Assembly: GCA_947475545.1 (NCBI GenBank)
Contig: CANJLL010000003.1
Location: forward strand, 1 to 64,000
Reading direction: 5' to 3'
Source: Chloroflexota bacterium
GTDB taxonomy: Bacteria; Chloroflexota; Limnocylindria; Limnocylindrales; CSP1-4
DNA: 64,000 nt
The position numbers and the translations under genes were made by a program. Shown here piece after piece: positions 1 through 8,406 of the stretch; position 1 is the stretch's first letter, and every line of letters begins with the position of its first letter. The notes under the pieces were generated by a model. It saw only the letters and a list, made by a program, of their open reading frames with translations. It was not told where the DNA came from and made no database searches.

Positions 1-94
1 ACTCCCAGGCGAAGGCAACCGAGCAGAGCAGGATCAGCGACAGGGTGACGAGCGGGGTGCGCCGGGTCGGATTGGCATCCCGGAGCGGGATCAT
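1..94 (-). CDS. Rhomboid-family intramembrane serine protease, N-terminus only (runs off window)
   Basis: The reverse complement begins ATG at 94 and encodes MIPLRDANPTRRTPLVTLSL followed by a hydrophobic run (ILLCSVAFAW). The opening MIPLRD-NPTRRTP plus first membrane segment is the characteristic start of bacterial rhomboid proteases. The catalytic Ser and His would lie beyond the window edge. The ATG overlaps the TGA of the upstream gene (ATGA at 91-94), so the two are probably translationally coupled. Only about 31 residues are visible, so the family call rests on this N-terminal signature. Confidence 0.72.
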   Translation of the reverse strand, partial: MIPLRDANPTRRTPLVTLSLILLCSVAFAWE

Positions 95-2373
95 GGTGGC
101 GGGGCGGCGGGCGCTGCGCCAGACGCGACGGGAGCGGCCGATCCGACCGCCCCGCTGGCGCCCGGCGACGGGGACGCGAGCGGCACGATGCCCTCCAGGA
201 TGACCTCATGCACCGCGTTGGCGGAGATCCACATGATCGTGTCGGGCTGGTCGCTGGCGCCCGGGATCACGTAGATGCCCCGGACGTCGGCCCACAACGG
301 CCCGCCGCCCAGGAGGCGGTACTGGAGCCGGAAGCGACCATCGGCCTTGTCGAAGCCCAGGATCCGCTTGTTGATGGGGTCCCAGCCGTAGATGGCGCCC
401 GTCCGGCGGTCCGTGCCGGAGGCGATTATCTCGTAGACGGGCGCCTTGCGGAGCAGGTCGTCACCCGCGAGGGCCGCGTCCCAGCCATCGGTCTTGCCAG
501 ACACGAAGCGCTCGATCTTGCCGTTCTCGACGGCGAAGATGTCACCGTCGATGAGGAGCGACTTCATGGCATCCACCGGCCGTGCGGTGGCCAGCCGCCC
601 GGACGGCGCGGCCGGGAAGCCGCTCCCGTCTGCAGCCGGCGCGTAGGCCAGGATCTGCTGCTCGGACGGATCGATCACGTACAGGTTGTAGAGGCCCGCA
701 CTCGCGTTTCGGACATACGTCCCGATGCCACTGATGTCCTGGCCCCAGCTGCTGGCCCCGGTGACCTTGACGCGCGCCAGTGTTCCCTTGCCCTTGGCGT
801 CCGCGGGCCGCCAGCGCCAGAGCGTGTTGTTTGAATCGAGCACCAGGAGGTCCGGGCCGCCGACGGTCATCAGCTTGGGATCGCCGACGGCGGCACCGCC
901 TGCCACCGCCTGGCCGGCGCGCAGGATCGCGGTGGCCGCCTTGGCCTTGAGGTCCAGCCGGTAGACGGTCTTGGTGCCCGCATCCAGCACGTACGGCGCA
1001 CCGTCGGGTCCGGCGACCAGCCCGCGGAGGTTGATCGGCGGCGTGTTGTCCGGCATCGTGAAGACCACGACGTCCTTGACGTCGGCCATCCGGTAGAGCG
1101 TGTCCAGGCCGGCGACTACGCGGGTCCGGAGCGGCGCCGTGGCAACGATGGAGACGCCGGCCTTCTCGGCTGCGGCCAGCTGGTCGTAGGCCTCGGTCAG
1201 GAGCTGCATCGCCTTGTTCGGGTCGTTGACGACCAGGTTGATCCCCGCACCCGTGGTGGTCCCGTAGACCTTGTCCAGGTCTCCGCGTGCCTTGTCCAGG
1301 GCGGCCTGGCCGGCGTTCACCGACGCGATGGTGTCGGCAGTTGAGCGCGAGCCGGACACGAGGTAGATCCCGATCCCCAGCCCGCCGACGAGCAGGATGA
1401 ACACGAGGATCGCCATGGCCGCCCGGCGCTGGGTGTCCATCCGCGCGGTGATGGGGCGCACCGTCCGGTACGGCTGCGCCGTCCGGGGCAAGAGATCCTG
1501 GGACCGGCGGAGGCCGCGGGCCAGGAGGCCCCCGGCGGCAGCCTGCGCCTTCTGGGCGCCAGCCTGAACCGCCGCCACGCCGCCGGTGACCGTGTCGGCC
1601 AGGGGAATGGGCGAACGGTTCGGGAGGCCGGCCAGGGGCTCGTTGGGGCGGACCGGGACCAGCGTCGTCGTCTGCCGCGTGGCGGAGACCTCGACGGCCT
1701 CGAACGCCAGCGCGCCGTCGCTCCCGGAGCCATCCGCCAGCACGAAGCGGTGGTGGAGGTGCTCCATCGCGGACTGCGGGTGGAGCGTGATCATCGCGTC
1801 CTTGAGCTCATCCGGGCCCAGGCGTGCCATCAGGTTGGGCGAGACCAGGACGAGCGAGTCGCCGACCGACAACTCACCGCGCCAGACCTCCGGCGTGGGG
1901 TCCCGAGCCGGGAAGCCACGGTCGCGGTTGGGGTCCGGGAGCGTCGACAGGCGGGCGCCGCGGATGAGGTAGGCCTCCGCCGGACCGATGGTGGCGACGT
2001 ACAGCTCGTTCGATCGGACGACGGCAACGGCGATGCCGATCGGGCCGGACTCCTGGCCGGGCTGGCCGAGGCCAAACCGGTCGCGGACATGGGTCAGGCG
2101 CTTGTTTGCCGCGGCGATCGCCTTCTCGAGGCAGACCCTGATGCCGGCCGATTCGTCGTAGTAGTACTCGGCCTGGATGGTCTCGGCGACGAGGCGGGTG
2201 GCCTCCGCGGCACGCGGCCCGGCCTGGGACGAGGTGACTAGCAGGTAGAGGTGACCCTTGGTCCGCGCCCGCGCTCCGACGCTCGGCTCGACGACGATCA
2301 CCGTGTCCGGCGAGTCGGGCAGCCTGTCGTCATCCCGGACGACGCCGAGCTTCATCTGGAGGCGGAGGGCCAT
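91..2373 (-). CDS. PP2C-like (probable pseudophosphatase) membrane protein with C-terminal propeller-like domain
   Basis: 760 residues. Residues about 20-235 follow a PPM/PP2C phosphatase layout (GHLYLLVTSSQAG, then a GPIGIAVAVV-NELYVATIGPAEAYL core, then GDSLVLVSPNL). The metal-binding aspartates are absent: the usual ADGMGG is VTSSQAG and the usual SDG is SPN. A single membrane segment lies at about 317-340 (AMAILVFILLVGGLGIGIYL). The roughly 330-residue extracytoplasmic part has repeated VYRLDL/VLDSNN/GDIFAVENG strands suggestive of a beta-propeller, ending in an Ala/Pro-rich tail. An AAGGTGAGG ribosome site precedes the ATG. It overlaps the rhomboid gene by 4 bases. A sensor or scaffold role is inferred; the substrate is unknown. 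Confidence 0.6.
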   Translation of the reverse strand: MALRLQMKLGVVRDDDRLPDSPDTVIVVEPSVGARARTKGHLYLLVTSSQAGPRAAEATRLVAETIQAEYYYDESAGIRVCLEKAIAAANKRLTHVRDRFGLGQPGQESGPIGIAVAVVRSNELYVATIGPAEAYLIRGARLSTLPDPNRDRGFPARDPTPEVWRGELSVGDSLVLVSPNLMARLGPDELKDAMITLHPQSAMEHLHHRFVLADGSGSDGALAFEAVEVSATRQTTTLVPVRPNEPLAGLPNRSPIPLADTVTGGVAAVQAGAQKAQAAAGGLLARGLRRSQDLLPRTAQPYRTVRPITARMDTQRRAAMAILVFILLVGGLGIGIYLVSGSRSTADTIASVNAGQAALDKARGDLDKVYGTTTGAGINLVVNDPNKAMQLLTEAYDQLAAAEKAGVSIVATAPLRTRVVAGLDTLYRMADVKDVVVFTMPDNTPPINLRGLVAGPDGAPYVLDAGTKTVYRLDLKAKAATAILRAGQAVAGGAAVGDPKLMTVGGPDLLVLDSNNTLWRWRPADAKGKGTLARVKVTGASSWGQDISGIGTYVRNASAGLYNLYVIDPSEQQILAYAPAADGSGFPAAPSGRLATARPVDAMKSLLIDGDIFAVENGKIERFVSGKTDGWDAALAGDDLLRKAPVYEIIASGTDRRTGAIYGWDPINKRILGFDKADGRFRLQYRLLGGGPLWADVRGIYVIPGASDQPDTIMWISANAVHEVILEGIVPLASPSPGASGAVGSAAPVASGAAPAAPPP

Positions 2374-2511
2374 GCGAGCCTCACCTTGGATTGTGCTGGC
2401 CGCCGACCCTGGTCGACGGCGCTGGACGATGCACGGATCAGGCCCGGGTCGAGCCCGCGGGGTCGGGCGCGTCGTTCTGCGGCTGGCAGGTCCTGGGATT
2501 ATACGCGGGGC

Positions 2512-2892
2512 TCACCCACCGTCTCGCCCACCGGGGGGTCCACCAGATCGCCCGGGGCGCGGGTCGAGGCGCGGGTCGCGCCCGCCGCCGATCCGGATCC
2601 TGATCTCGCGCAGGCCCATCCCTCCCGGCGCGGTGGCGAGCGCGGCCAGCAGCTCCTGGGTGCGCAGCCGAAGCTCCTGAGCGACGATCGCGGCGTCGGC
2701 GTCGACGAGCAGCGCATAGCCGTCGATCTGGATGGCCCGACAGGCACCGTGGGCAGCCGGGACACGTTCCGCAACCAGGGCGTCGAACGTCGCCAGGGCC
2801 CGTGATCGCCGCAGCTCCTCCTCGAGGCCCAGCCGACGCGCCACCTCCGGGATGAGGTCCCCGAGGCGCTGCATCGGGCGGCGTCGCATCAT
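2512..2892 (-). CDS. dciA: DciA-like protein (DUF721), replicative helicase loader candidate
   Basis: 126 residues. The body (MQRLGDLIPEVARRLGLEEE, then FDALVAERV-AAHGACRAIQIDGYALLVDADAAIVAQELRLRTQELL) matches DUF721/DciA, which assists loading of DnaB helicase in bacteria lacking DnaC or DnaI. It directly follows recF, a common DciA location. I chose the ATG at 2892 because it overlaps the recF stop (ATGA). The frame stays open 43 codons further upstream, but that part is low-complexity Arg/Pro/Gly inside recF. An ATG at 2889 or 2874 is also possible. The C-terminus is short and Arg/Gly-rich. Confidence 0.75.
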   Translation of the reverse strand: MMRRRPMQRLGDLIPEVARRLGLEEELRRSRALATFDALVAERVPAAHGACRAIQIDGYALLVDADAAIVAQELRLRTQELLAALATAPGGMGLREIRIRIGGGRDPRLDPRPGRSGGPPGGRDGG

Positions 2893-4133
2893 CGGGACTC
2901 GTCCCCGCGGTCCGTCTCGGGCCCGGTCCCGGCGGCGTCGGGCGCGCGGCGAGGGTCCGGCAGGACCGGGCCGCGCAGCTGGGCGCCCGACTCGCCCGAA
3001 CCGGGCGCCCGCACCTCCCACGTCGCGGCGATCCGGACCAGCTCGGGCGAGAGATCGTCGAGGGTCGTGGTGGTCACGAACGCCTGCGGCAGCTCGGCGA
3101 TGCGTCGGACCAGGTGCGCCCGGCGATCAGGGTCCAGCTCGCTGAAGACGTCGTCCAGGAGCAGGAGCGGCGGCGTGCCGTCCTGGGCGGTCAGCAGGTC
3201 CAGCTCGGCCAGCTTGAAGGCGAGGATGGCGGTCCGTTGCTGACCACGTGAGGCGAAGCCGCCGAGGTCCCTGCCGGCCAGCTCGAAGACCAGGTCGTCG
3301 CGGTGTGGGCCGACCAGCGTGGAGCCGTTCCAGACCTCCTTGTCGGCTGTCTCGGCGAGCCGGCGAGCCAGCGCCTGCCGCGGTGTCTCGCCCGCCTGGA
3401 GTGGCGCGTTGGTGGCATACCGGATGGCGAGCGCTGCGGCCGCAGCCTCGTCCGGAGCGATCTCGGCGTGCGCCCGCGAGAGTGGCTCGGCGAGGTCGGC
3501 CAGCAGACGGAGCCGAAGGGCCACCACCTCCCCGCCCGCATCCAGGAGCGGCTCGTCCCAGTAGCGAAGCTCGGCGCGCGTGGCCTGCTCCTCGCGAATG
3601 GCGCGCAGGAGGCTGTTTCGCTGAGCCAGCGCGCGTCCGTACTGGGTGAGGGCGGCGCCGTACGCTGGCCAGCGCTGGCCGGCCAGCTGGTCGATCGCAG
3701 ACCGGCGCAGGCCCGGCGCGCCGGCGATCAGGAGCATCTCCTCGGGCGCGAAGACGACAGTCCGGAGCAGGCCGACCAGCGAGGCCGCGCGGCGCGGGAC
3801 ACCGTTCACCCGGATCCGCTTTCGTCCGGCGCCGCCGGCCGGGCTGGCGACGATCGCGACCTCGACGATCTCCTCGCGGCTGCCGGTCGTGAGCCCATCG
3901 GGCACGCCAGCGCCCACCGAACCCTCGACCCGTGCCAACCCGGCTCCCCATCGGATGATCTCGCCGTCGGTGGTGGTCCGATGGCTCCGGCCCCATGCCA
4001 GCAGCACGATGGCCTCCAGGAGCGAGGTCTTGCCCGCTGCGTTTGGGCCCCAGACCAGCTGCGGTCCCGCACCAAAGACGGCATCGAGGGCCGCGTAGCC
4101 ACGCACGTCGAGGAGGCGGATCGACCGGATCAT
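2889..4133 (-). CDS. recF: DNA replication and repair protein RecF
   Basis: 414 residues, a little longer than typical RecF (about 360-380). The SMC/ABC-type ATPase shows Walker A GPNAAGKTS at residues 29-37, a signature-like FASRGQQRT, and Walker B LLLLDDVFSELDPDRR. RecF binds gapped DNA at stalled forks and helps RecOR load RecA. The C-terminus is an Arg/Pro/Gly/Asp-rich extension of about 50 residues. The gene follows dnaN with a 109-base gap that shows no clear feature beyond a repeated GACGGGCCCTG, and it overlaps dciA by 4 bases. Confidence 0.96.
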   Translation of the reverse strand: MIRSIRLLDVRGYAALDAVFGAGPQLVWGPNAAGKTSLLEAIVLLAWGRSHRTTTDGEIIRWGAGLARVEGSVGAGVPDGLTTGSREEIVEVAIVASPAGGAGRKRIRVNGVPRRAASLVGLLRTVVFAPEEMLLIAGAPGLRRSAIDQLAGQRWPAYGAALTQYGRALAQRNSLLRAIREEQATRAELRYWDEPLLDAGGEVVALRLRLLADLAEPLSRAHAEIAPDEAAAAALAIRYATNAPLQAGETPRQALARRLAETADKEVWNGSTLVGPHRDDLVFELAGRDLGGFASRGQQRTAILAFKLAELDLLTAQDGTPPLLLLDDVFSELDPDRRAHLVRRIAELPQAFVTTTTLDDLSPELVRIAATWEVRAPGSGESGAQLRGPVLPDPRRAPDAAGTGPETDRGDESR

Positions 4134-4242
4134 CGAAGCTGCCTCGGGTGTCGCGCGCTGTGGGTGGGGGGCTGGGTGGCGGCCAGCTAGGGACCGATCG
4201 ACGGGCCCTGGCTGGCCGACGGGCCCTGCGCCAGGTGCCTCG

Positions 4243-5361
4243 CTACGAGGTCGTCCTCACCGGCATGACGACATGGACGTAGTGGTCGTCGCCAATTGGC
4301 TTGAAGACACCAGGCGAGAGAGGGCCGTTCAGCTCGAGGGCGACCTGGTTGGCGCTGATGTTGGCCAGCACATCGGCAAGGTAGCGAGCGTTGAACGCGA
4401 TGGTGGTGCTGTCTCCCTCGACCGCGGCCTCGACGTGACCGACGTGGTCCCCGACCTCGGCGTTGGCGCTGACGATAATCCCAGCCTCGTCGCCGACACC
4501 GATCTGGAACTTCACGATGTTGGCCGACTCGTGGGCGATGAGCGCCGCGGGCCGCACAGCGCGCAGCAGCTCCTCGCGATCCAGGACGGCCCGCGTCGCG
4601 TGGCTCTGCGGCATGACCTGCTGGTAGTTGGGGAACTGGCCGTCGATCAGCCGGCTGACCAGGTCGATCCTGTCCAGCCGGAAGAGGACCTGGTTGCGGG
4701 CCTGGGCCAGGAGGACCTCGATTGGGTCGTCCGTGTCGCTGAGGATGCGCGTGAGCTCACTGAGCGCCCGGGCCGGGATGACGACACTGACGTCCGCCAC
4801 GGTGTCGAGCACCGAGAGCGTCTTGACGGCGATCCGGTAGTTGTCGGCCGCGGCCAGGGTCAGGACATCACCCTCGAAGCGGGCGAGGAGGCCGGTCAGG
4901 ATGGGGCGGGCCTCGTCGCTGGCCGCCGCGAATGTGGTCTCGGCAAGCGCCCGCTTCAGGACACCCTGCGCGATCCGGGTGGTTGCCCGTTCGCCGGTGG
5001 TCTGGATCGACGGGAACTCGTCGGCGTCGATGCCCTTGAGGTTTGATTCAAATCGGCCGGACTTGACGTGGAGCGTCTCGTTTGCGCCCAGCTCCAGGTC
5101 GATCCGATCGCCACCCTGGAGGGAGTTGACCAGGTCGGTGAGGAGCTTGGCCGGGACCGTGGTGGCGCCGTCGATCTCGATCTTGCCGGGGACCCAGTAG
5201 GTGATGCCGATCTCGAGGTTGGTGGCGGTCAGTTTGAGGCCGGCATCCTCGGTCCGAAGCAGGACGTTAGCCAGGACCGGGAGGGTGCTCCGCGCTGACA
5301 CCGCCCGGCTGACAACCGACAGACCGCGGGCCAGGTTCTCCTGCATGACCGAGAGTTTCAC
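4243..5361 (-). CDS. dnaN: DNA polymerase III beta sliding clamp
   Basis: 372 residues, normal for DnaN. It starts MKLSVMQENLARGLSVVSRA and ends FKPIGDDHYVHVVMPVRTTS, the conserved C-terminal MP-R strand of the clamp. The three repeated clamp domains are covered in full. The ring-shaped homodimer tethers the replicative polymerase to DNA and recruits repair factors through its hydrophobic cleft. It lies downstream of dnaA across the origin-containing spacer and leads into recF-dciA. Confidence 0.97.
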   Translation of the reverse strand: MKLSVMQENLARGLSVVSRAVSARSTLPVLANVLLRTEDAGLKLTATNLEIGITYWVPGKIEIDGATTVPAKLLTDLVNSLQGGDRIDLELGANETLHVKSGRFESNLKGIDADEFPSIQTTGERATTRIAQGVLKRALAETTFAAASDEARPILTGLLARFEGDVLTLAAADNYRIAVKTLSVLDTVADVSVVIPARALSELTRILSDTDDPIEVLLAQARNQVLFRLDRIDLVSRLIDGQFPNYQQVMPQSHATRAVLDREELLRAVRPAALIAHESANIVKFQIGVGDEAGIIVSANAEVGDHVGHVEAAVEGDSTTIAFNARYLADVLANISANQVALELNGPLSPGVFKPIGDDHYVHVVMPVRTTS

Positions 5362-5829
5362 GTCGGCGTACTCCAGCTGACCTCAGGGACCCACCTGTTG
5401 GTGGCCGGGACCTCGCCCGAATCCGGTTCTCCCCATTTCGTCATGGAGATTCGTATCTTCTATCTATCTTCTCATTCCGTCATCACCATCATCATGGTGT
5501 GGACGGTGTGGATGACCGTGATACGGCGTGCACGAACCAGCCGTGGAGAGGTGCCCCGGGAGCGTGGGCCGCGGGTGGCCGGCCGGGGATGAGAGCCGGG
5601 AGAGGCTGTGGACCCATCAGGCGGGTCCGCCGGACACCGTGGATAGCCCGATTCGGTGTCCACGCGCGGCCGGCGGGTCTCCCCGGCCGCCGGGCTGGAT
5701 ATCCACATCGGCACCCGGTTGTCCACCGATTCGGGGATGTTATCCACAGGGAAGACCGAAACGGGGGCCAGATGGCCCCCGCAGGTGTGAGGAAGGCGCT
5801 GTCTGCCGACGCCCGTGGCGTCGGCCGGC
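5362..5829. other. oriC: Probable chromosomal origin of replication (oriC) in the dnaA-dnaN spacer
   Basis: The 468-base spacer has no convincing gene. It holds a perfect DnaA box TTATCCACA at 5740-5748, and near matches TTGTCCACC at 5719-5727, ATATCCACA at 5699-5707 and, in the opposite orientation, TGTGGATGA at 5507-5515. Weaker TGTGGAC-type sites lie at 5498 and 5607. A distinctly AT-richer tract at about 5436-5495 (runs of TATCT and TCATCA) is a good candidate unwinding element next to the outermost box. The dnaA-box-DUE-dnaN arrangement is a standard bacterial origin layout. A strand-composition (GC-skew) switch here was not computed. Confidence 0.82.
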
Positions 5830-7215
5830 TCAGTCGACGTAGATGAGCTCGCGGACTGCAGCGATCTCTCGACGGAGCTCGTCGTTGTTGGCCGACTCAC
5901 GCGTGATCTTGTCGCAGGCGTGGAGGACGGTGGAGTGATCCCGGCCGCCCAGCTCGGCGCCGATCCGGAGGAGGGAGACGTCTGTCTCCGCGCGCATCAG
6001 GTACATCGCAATCTGGCGGGGCATCACGATGGCCTTGTCCCGCTTCTGCCCCTGGAGCACGTCCATGGGCACACCGTAGTAGTCCGCCACCGCCCGCGCG
6101 ATGCGCTCCGGGGTGACCTGGCGCTTCTTTGGGTTGTACAGGACGTTGGAGAGCACGGCCTGGGCGAGCTCGATGCTGATGGGCGTGGCCCCCATGGAGG
6201 CATAGGCCACGATCCGGTTGAGCGCCCCTTCGAGCTCTCGGATATTGGAGACGACCTTGCGGGCGATGAACTCGATCACGTCCGAGGTGATGGGTACCGC
6301 CCCATCCTCCGCCTTGGAGCGAAGGATGGCGATGCGCGTCTCCAGGTCGGGCGCGGTCAGGTCCGCGATCAGGCCCCACTCGAACCGGCTGCGAAGGCGC
6401 TCCTCCAGCGTGAGGATCGCCTTGGGCGGGCGGTCTGACGACAGGACGATCTGCTTGCCGTCTTCGTGGATCGTGTTGAACGTGTGGAAGAACTCTTCCT
6501 GCGTTCGCTCCTTGTCCGCGATGAACTGGATGTCATCGATGAGCAGGAGGTCGATCCGGCGGTAGCGCGCACGGAACTCGTCGATCTTGCCTTGCTGGAT
6601 CGACGTGATGAACTCGTTGGTGAACTTCTCGCTGGTCGCATAGACGACCCGCTTGCGCGGGAACTTGGCGATCACCTGGTTCCCGATCGCGTGCATCAGG
6701 TGGGTCTTGCCCAGGCCGACGCCGCCATACAGGAAGAGCGGGTTGTAGGCGTGGCCGGGTCGCTCGGCAACCGAGAGGCTGGCCGCGTGCGCGAGCCGGT
6801 TGGCCGACCCGACGATGAAGTTGGCAAAGGTGTAGCGGGGGTTGATGTTGGTGGCACCGCCCTCCCCGCCGACGCGGGTGGGCTCCAGCCGAACCTGCTG
6901 GCTGCGCTCCGCGACCGGGCTCGCCGGGCGCTCCTCGCCATCGGCCGCCGCGGCCGCCGGGGCTGCCGCAACGGAGCTGACGACGAACTCAACCTGGACG
7001 CTGTAGCCCACGATCCGGGCGAGCGTCTGGCTGATGAGGGAGCGGTAGCGCGTCTCGAGCCAGTCCTTCGCAAAGCCGTTGGGCACGGCGATCCGGAACC
7101 GCGGGCCATCAACCTCGATGAGGCTGGTGTCACGCAGCCACGTCTCGAAGTTGGCCGGCGAGAGCGAGACCTGCAGCTCACCGAGAGCCGCGCGCCAGAC
7201 CTGCTTGGCGTCCAT
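5830..7215 (-). CDS. dnaA: Chromosomal replication initiator protein DnaA
   Basis: 461 residues from the ATG at 7215 (MDAKQVWRAALGELQVSLSP), the normal start of domain I. The frame stays open 160 codons upstream, but that part is low-complexity and contains the promoter. Domain II is a short Ala/Glu-rich linker (about 80-120). Domain III has Walker A GGVGLGKT at about 164-171 and Walker B LLLIDDIQF. Domain IV carries the DNA-binding signature GGRDHSTVLHACDKI near residue 423. DnaA-ATP binds the boxes in the adjoining spacer and opens the origin. It is transcribed divergently from rpmH. Confidence 0.97.
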   Translation of the reverse strand: MDAKQVWRAALGELQVSLSPANFETWLRDTSLIEVDGPRFRIAVPNGFAKDWLETRYRSLISQTLARIVGYSVQVEFVVSSVAAAPAAAAADGEERPASPVAERSQQVRLEPTRVGGEGGATNINPRYTFANFIVGSANRLAHAASLSVAERPGHAYNPLFLYGGVGLGKTHLMHAIGNQVIAKFPRKRVVYATSEKFTNEFITSIQQGKIDEFRARYRRIDLLLIDDIQFIADKERTQEEFFHTFNTIHEDGKQIVLSSDRPPKAILTLEERLRSRFEWGLIADLTAPDLETRIAILRSKAEDGAVPITSDVIEFIARKVVSNIRELEGALNRIVAYASMGATPISIELAQAVLSNVLYNPKKRQVTPERIARAVADYYGVPMDVLQGQKRDKAIVMPRQIAMYLMRAETDVSLLRIGAELGGRDHSTVLHACDKITRESANNDELRREIAAVRELIYVD

Positions 7216-7401
7216 TCGGTCGATGATGATCCTGATGGTCAAGAATGGGTCGCGGCCCCGTGAGGAGTCACGAATGGACTGACAGTGCGGCCGTCGGGGC
7301 GGCGTGCTGGCCGGCTCAGGCGGGTCGCCCGACTCGTTGGGGACCCGTCGAAACGGGCCCGTTGAGGGTCTTCGGACGGCTCCCCGACCGGCGGCTGGGG
7401 A

Positions 7402-7431
7402 AGGATAGCACCGCCCTTCCGGGGGTCGCAA
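7402..7431 (-). promoter_or_regulatory. Putative sigma-70-type promoter of dnaA
   Basis: On the minus strand, TTGCGA (7431-7426) and TATCCT (7407-7402) are separated by 18 bases, about 190 bases upstream of the dnaA ATG. The resulting leader would be about 180 bases. No DnaA box was found in it, so autoregulation is not evident from the sequence. Confidence 0.5.
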
Positions 7432-7545
7432 GGCAAAACGCAGGTACTCCAGGGGGGTATCATCAGTGGGCCCAGACGGCCCTGGGAGGCACCCCATCCG
7501 GGCCTCGCGGAACCCATGTTCCGTGCGTGCGCGGTCCGATGGCGT

Positions 7546-7575
7546 TTGACACCCAATCCCGCGCGAACATATGAT
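7546..7575 (+). promoter_or_regulatory. Strong sigma-70-type promoter of the rpmH operon
   Basis: TTGACA (7546-7551) and TATGAT (7570-7575) with an 18-base spacer form the most consensus-like promoter in the window. It lies about 120 bases upstream of rpmH, and nothing lies between. It should drive rpmH-rnpA-yidD-yidC-jag. Confidence 0.72.
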
Positions 7576-7693
7576 CGCCCGGACGACGAACGCGCCGCAG
7601 CGCTCCCATGCGCCAAGGCCCGTTTGCGTGCCTCTTGGGGTCAACAACTGACGAGTCCCCGAGGCCTGATGGAGAGGATCACCCCAAGCCCCC

Positions 7694-7828
7694 ATGAAGC
7701 AGACCTACCAGCCCAAGAAGCGCCATCGCGCCAAGGAACACGGCTTCCGCGCCCGCATGAAGACGACGGGCGGTCGCCGCGTCCTCGCCGCACGGCGGGC
7801 CCGCGGTCGGAAGCGCCTGTCGGCCTGA
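7694..7828 (+). CDS. rpmH: Large ribosomal subunit protein bL34
   Basis: A 44-residue gene: [20 protein letters not shown] followed by [20 protein letters not shown] and RLSA. This is the classical bL34 sequence (KRTYQP-RRAR-HGFR-RM-T-GRRVL-RRR-GR-RLSA). It is the first gene of the conserved rpmH-rnpA-yidD-yidC-jag cluster next to dnaA. Confidence 0.97.
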   Translation: MKQTYQPKKRHRAKEHGFRARMKTTGGRRVLAARRARGRKRLSA

Positions 7829-7860
7829 GGGACGAGCGCGCTCTGCGCCCGCGTCTCGTC

Positions 7861-8196
7861 ATGCTCTCTCGGCCGCAGGAGTTCAGCGCGATCCAGGCGC
7901 GCGGGGCCACCCGGTCCTCCGCCCTGATGAGTGCCAGATTCCTGCGGACAGACCTAGAGACGACCCGGTTCGGTCTCGCGACGGGACGCCGGATCGGTGG
8001 CGCCATCGTGCGGAACCGCGTTCGGCGGAGACTCCGCGAAGCACTGCGGGCGATGCAGGTCTCGTTCCGGCCCGGCTGGGACGTTCTCATCATCGTCCGT
8101 CCGGCCATCGTCGAGGCGGACTACGCCGCGCTGGTCGGGGCGCTCCGGCGAACGCTGGAGCGGGGCGGGGTCGTCGGAGGGGTGTCTGGCTCGTGA
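7861..8196 (+). CDS. rnpA: Ribonuclease P protein component
   Basis: 111 residues from the ATG at 7861. The RNR motif region [30 protein letters not shown] identifies RnpA, the protein cofactor that helps the RNase P RNA bind precursor tRNA 5' leaders. The frame is open upstream with RL-like residues (LRPRLV) that resemble the usual RnpA N-terminus, but no ATG/GTG/TTG lies there after the rpmH stop. Its stop overlaps the yidD start (GTGA at 8193). Confidence 0.92.
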   Translation: MLSRPQEFSAIQARGATRSSALMSARFLRTDLETTRFGLATGRRIGGAIVRNRVRRRLREALRAMQVSFRPGWDVLIIVRPAIVEADYAALVGALRRTLERGGVVGGVSGS

Positions 8197-8399
8197 AGCG
8201 AATCGGGATCGGTCTGATCCACGCCTATCGATTCGCCTTCGCCTGGATGCCGTCGTCATGTCGCTATCAGCCAACCTGCTCCCACTACACGGAGGAGGCC
8301 ATCAACCGCTACGGCCTGCTCAAGGGGAGCTGGATGGGTGCCCGCCGAATCGCGCGTTGCCACCCATGGAGCCCCGGCGGCTATGACCCTGTTCGCTGA
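8193..8399 (+). CDS. yidD: Membrane protein insertion efficiency factor YidD
   Basis: 68 residues with the YidD core: [21 protein letters not shown], then [20 protein letters not shown] and [13 protein letters not shown], including the three conserved Cys. GTG start overlapping the rnpA stop. YidD is a small membrane-associated protein that assists YidC-dependent insertion, and its placement between rnpA and yidC is conserved. Confidence 0.95.
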   Translation: MKRIGIGLIHAYRFAFAWMPSSCRYQPTCSHYTEEAINRYGLLKGSWMGARRIARCHPWSPGGYDPVR

Positions 8400-8406
8400 G
8401 GCCGGG

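Noticed and set aside
5472..5900. Open frames in both strands of the dnaA-dnaN spacer
   Set aside because: They run through the DnaA boxes and the AT-rich tract and resemble no protein family.
7216..7695. 160-codon N-terminal extension of dnaA
   Set aside because: Contains the dnaA promoter and low-complexity sequence; the DnaA family starts at MDAKQVW.
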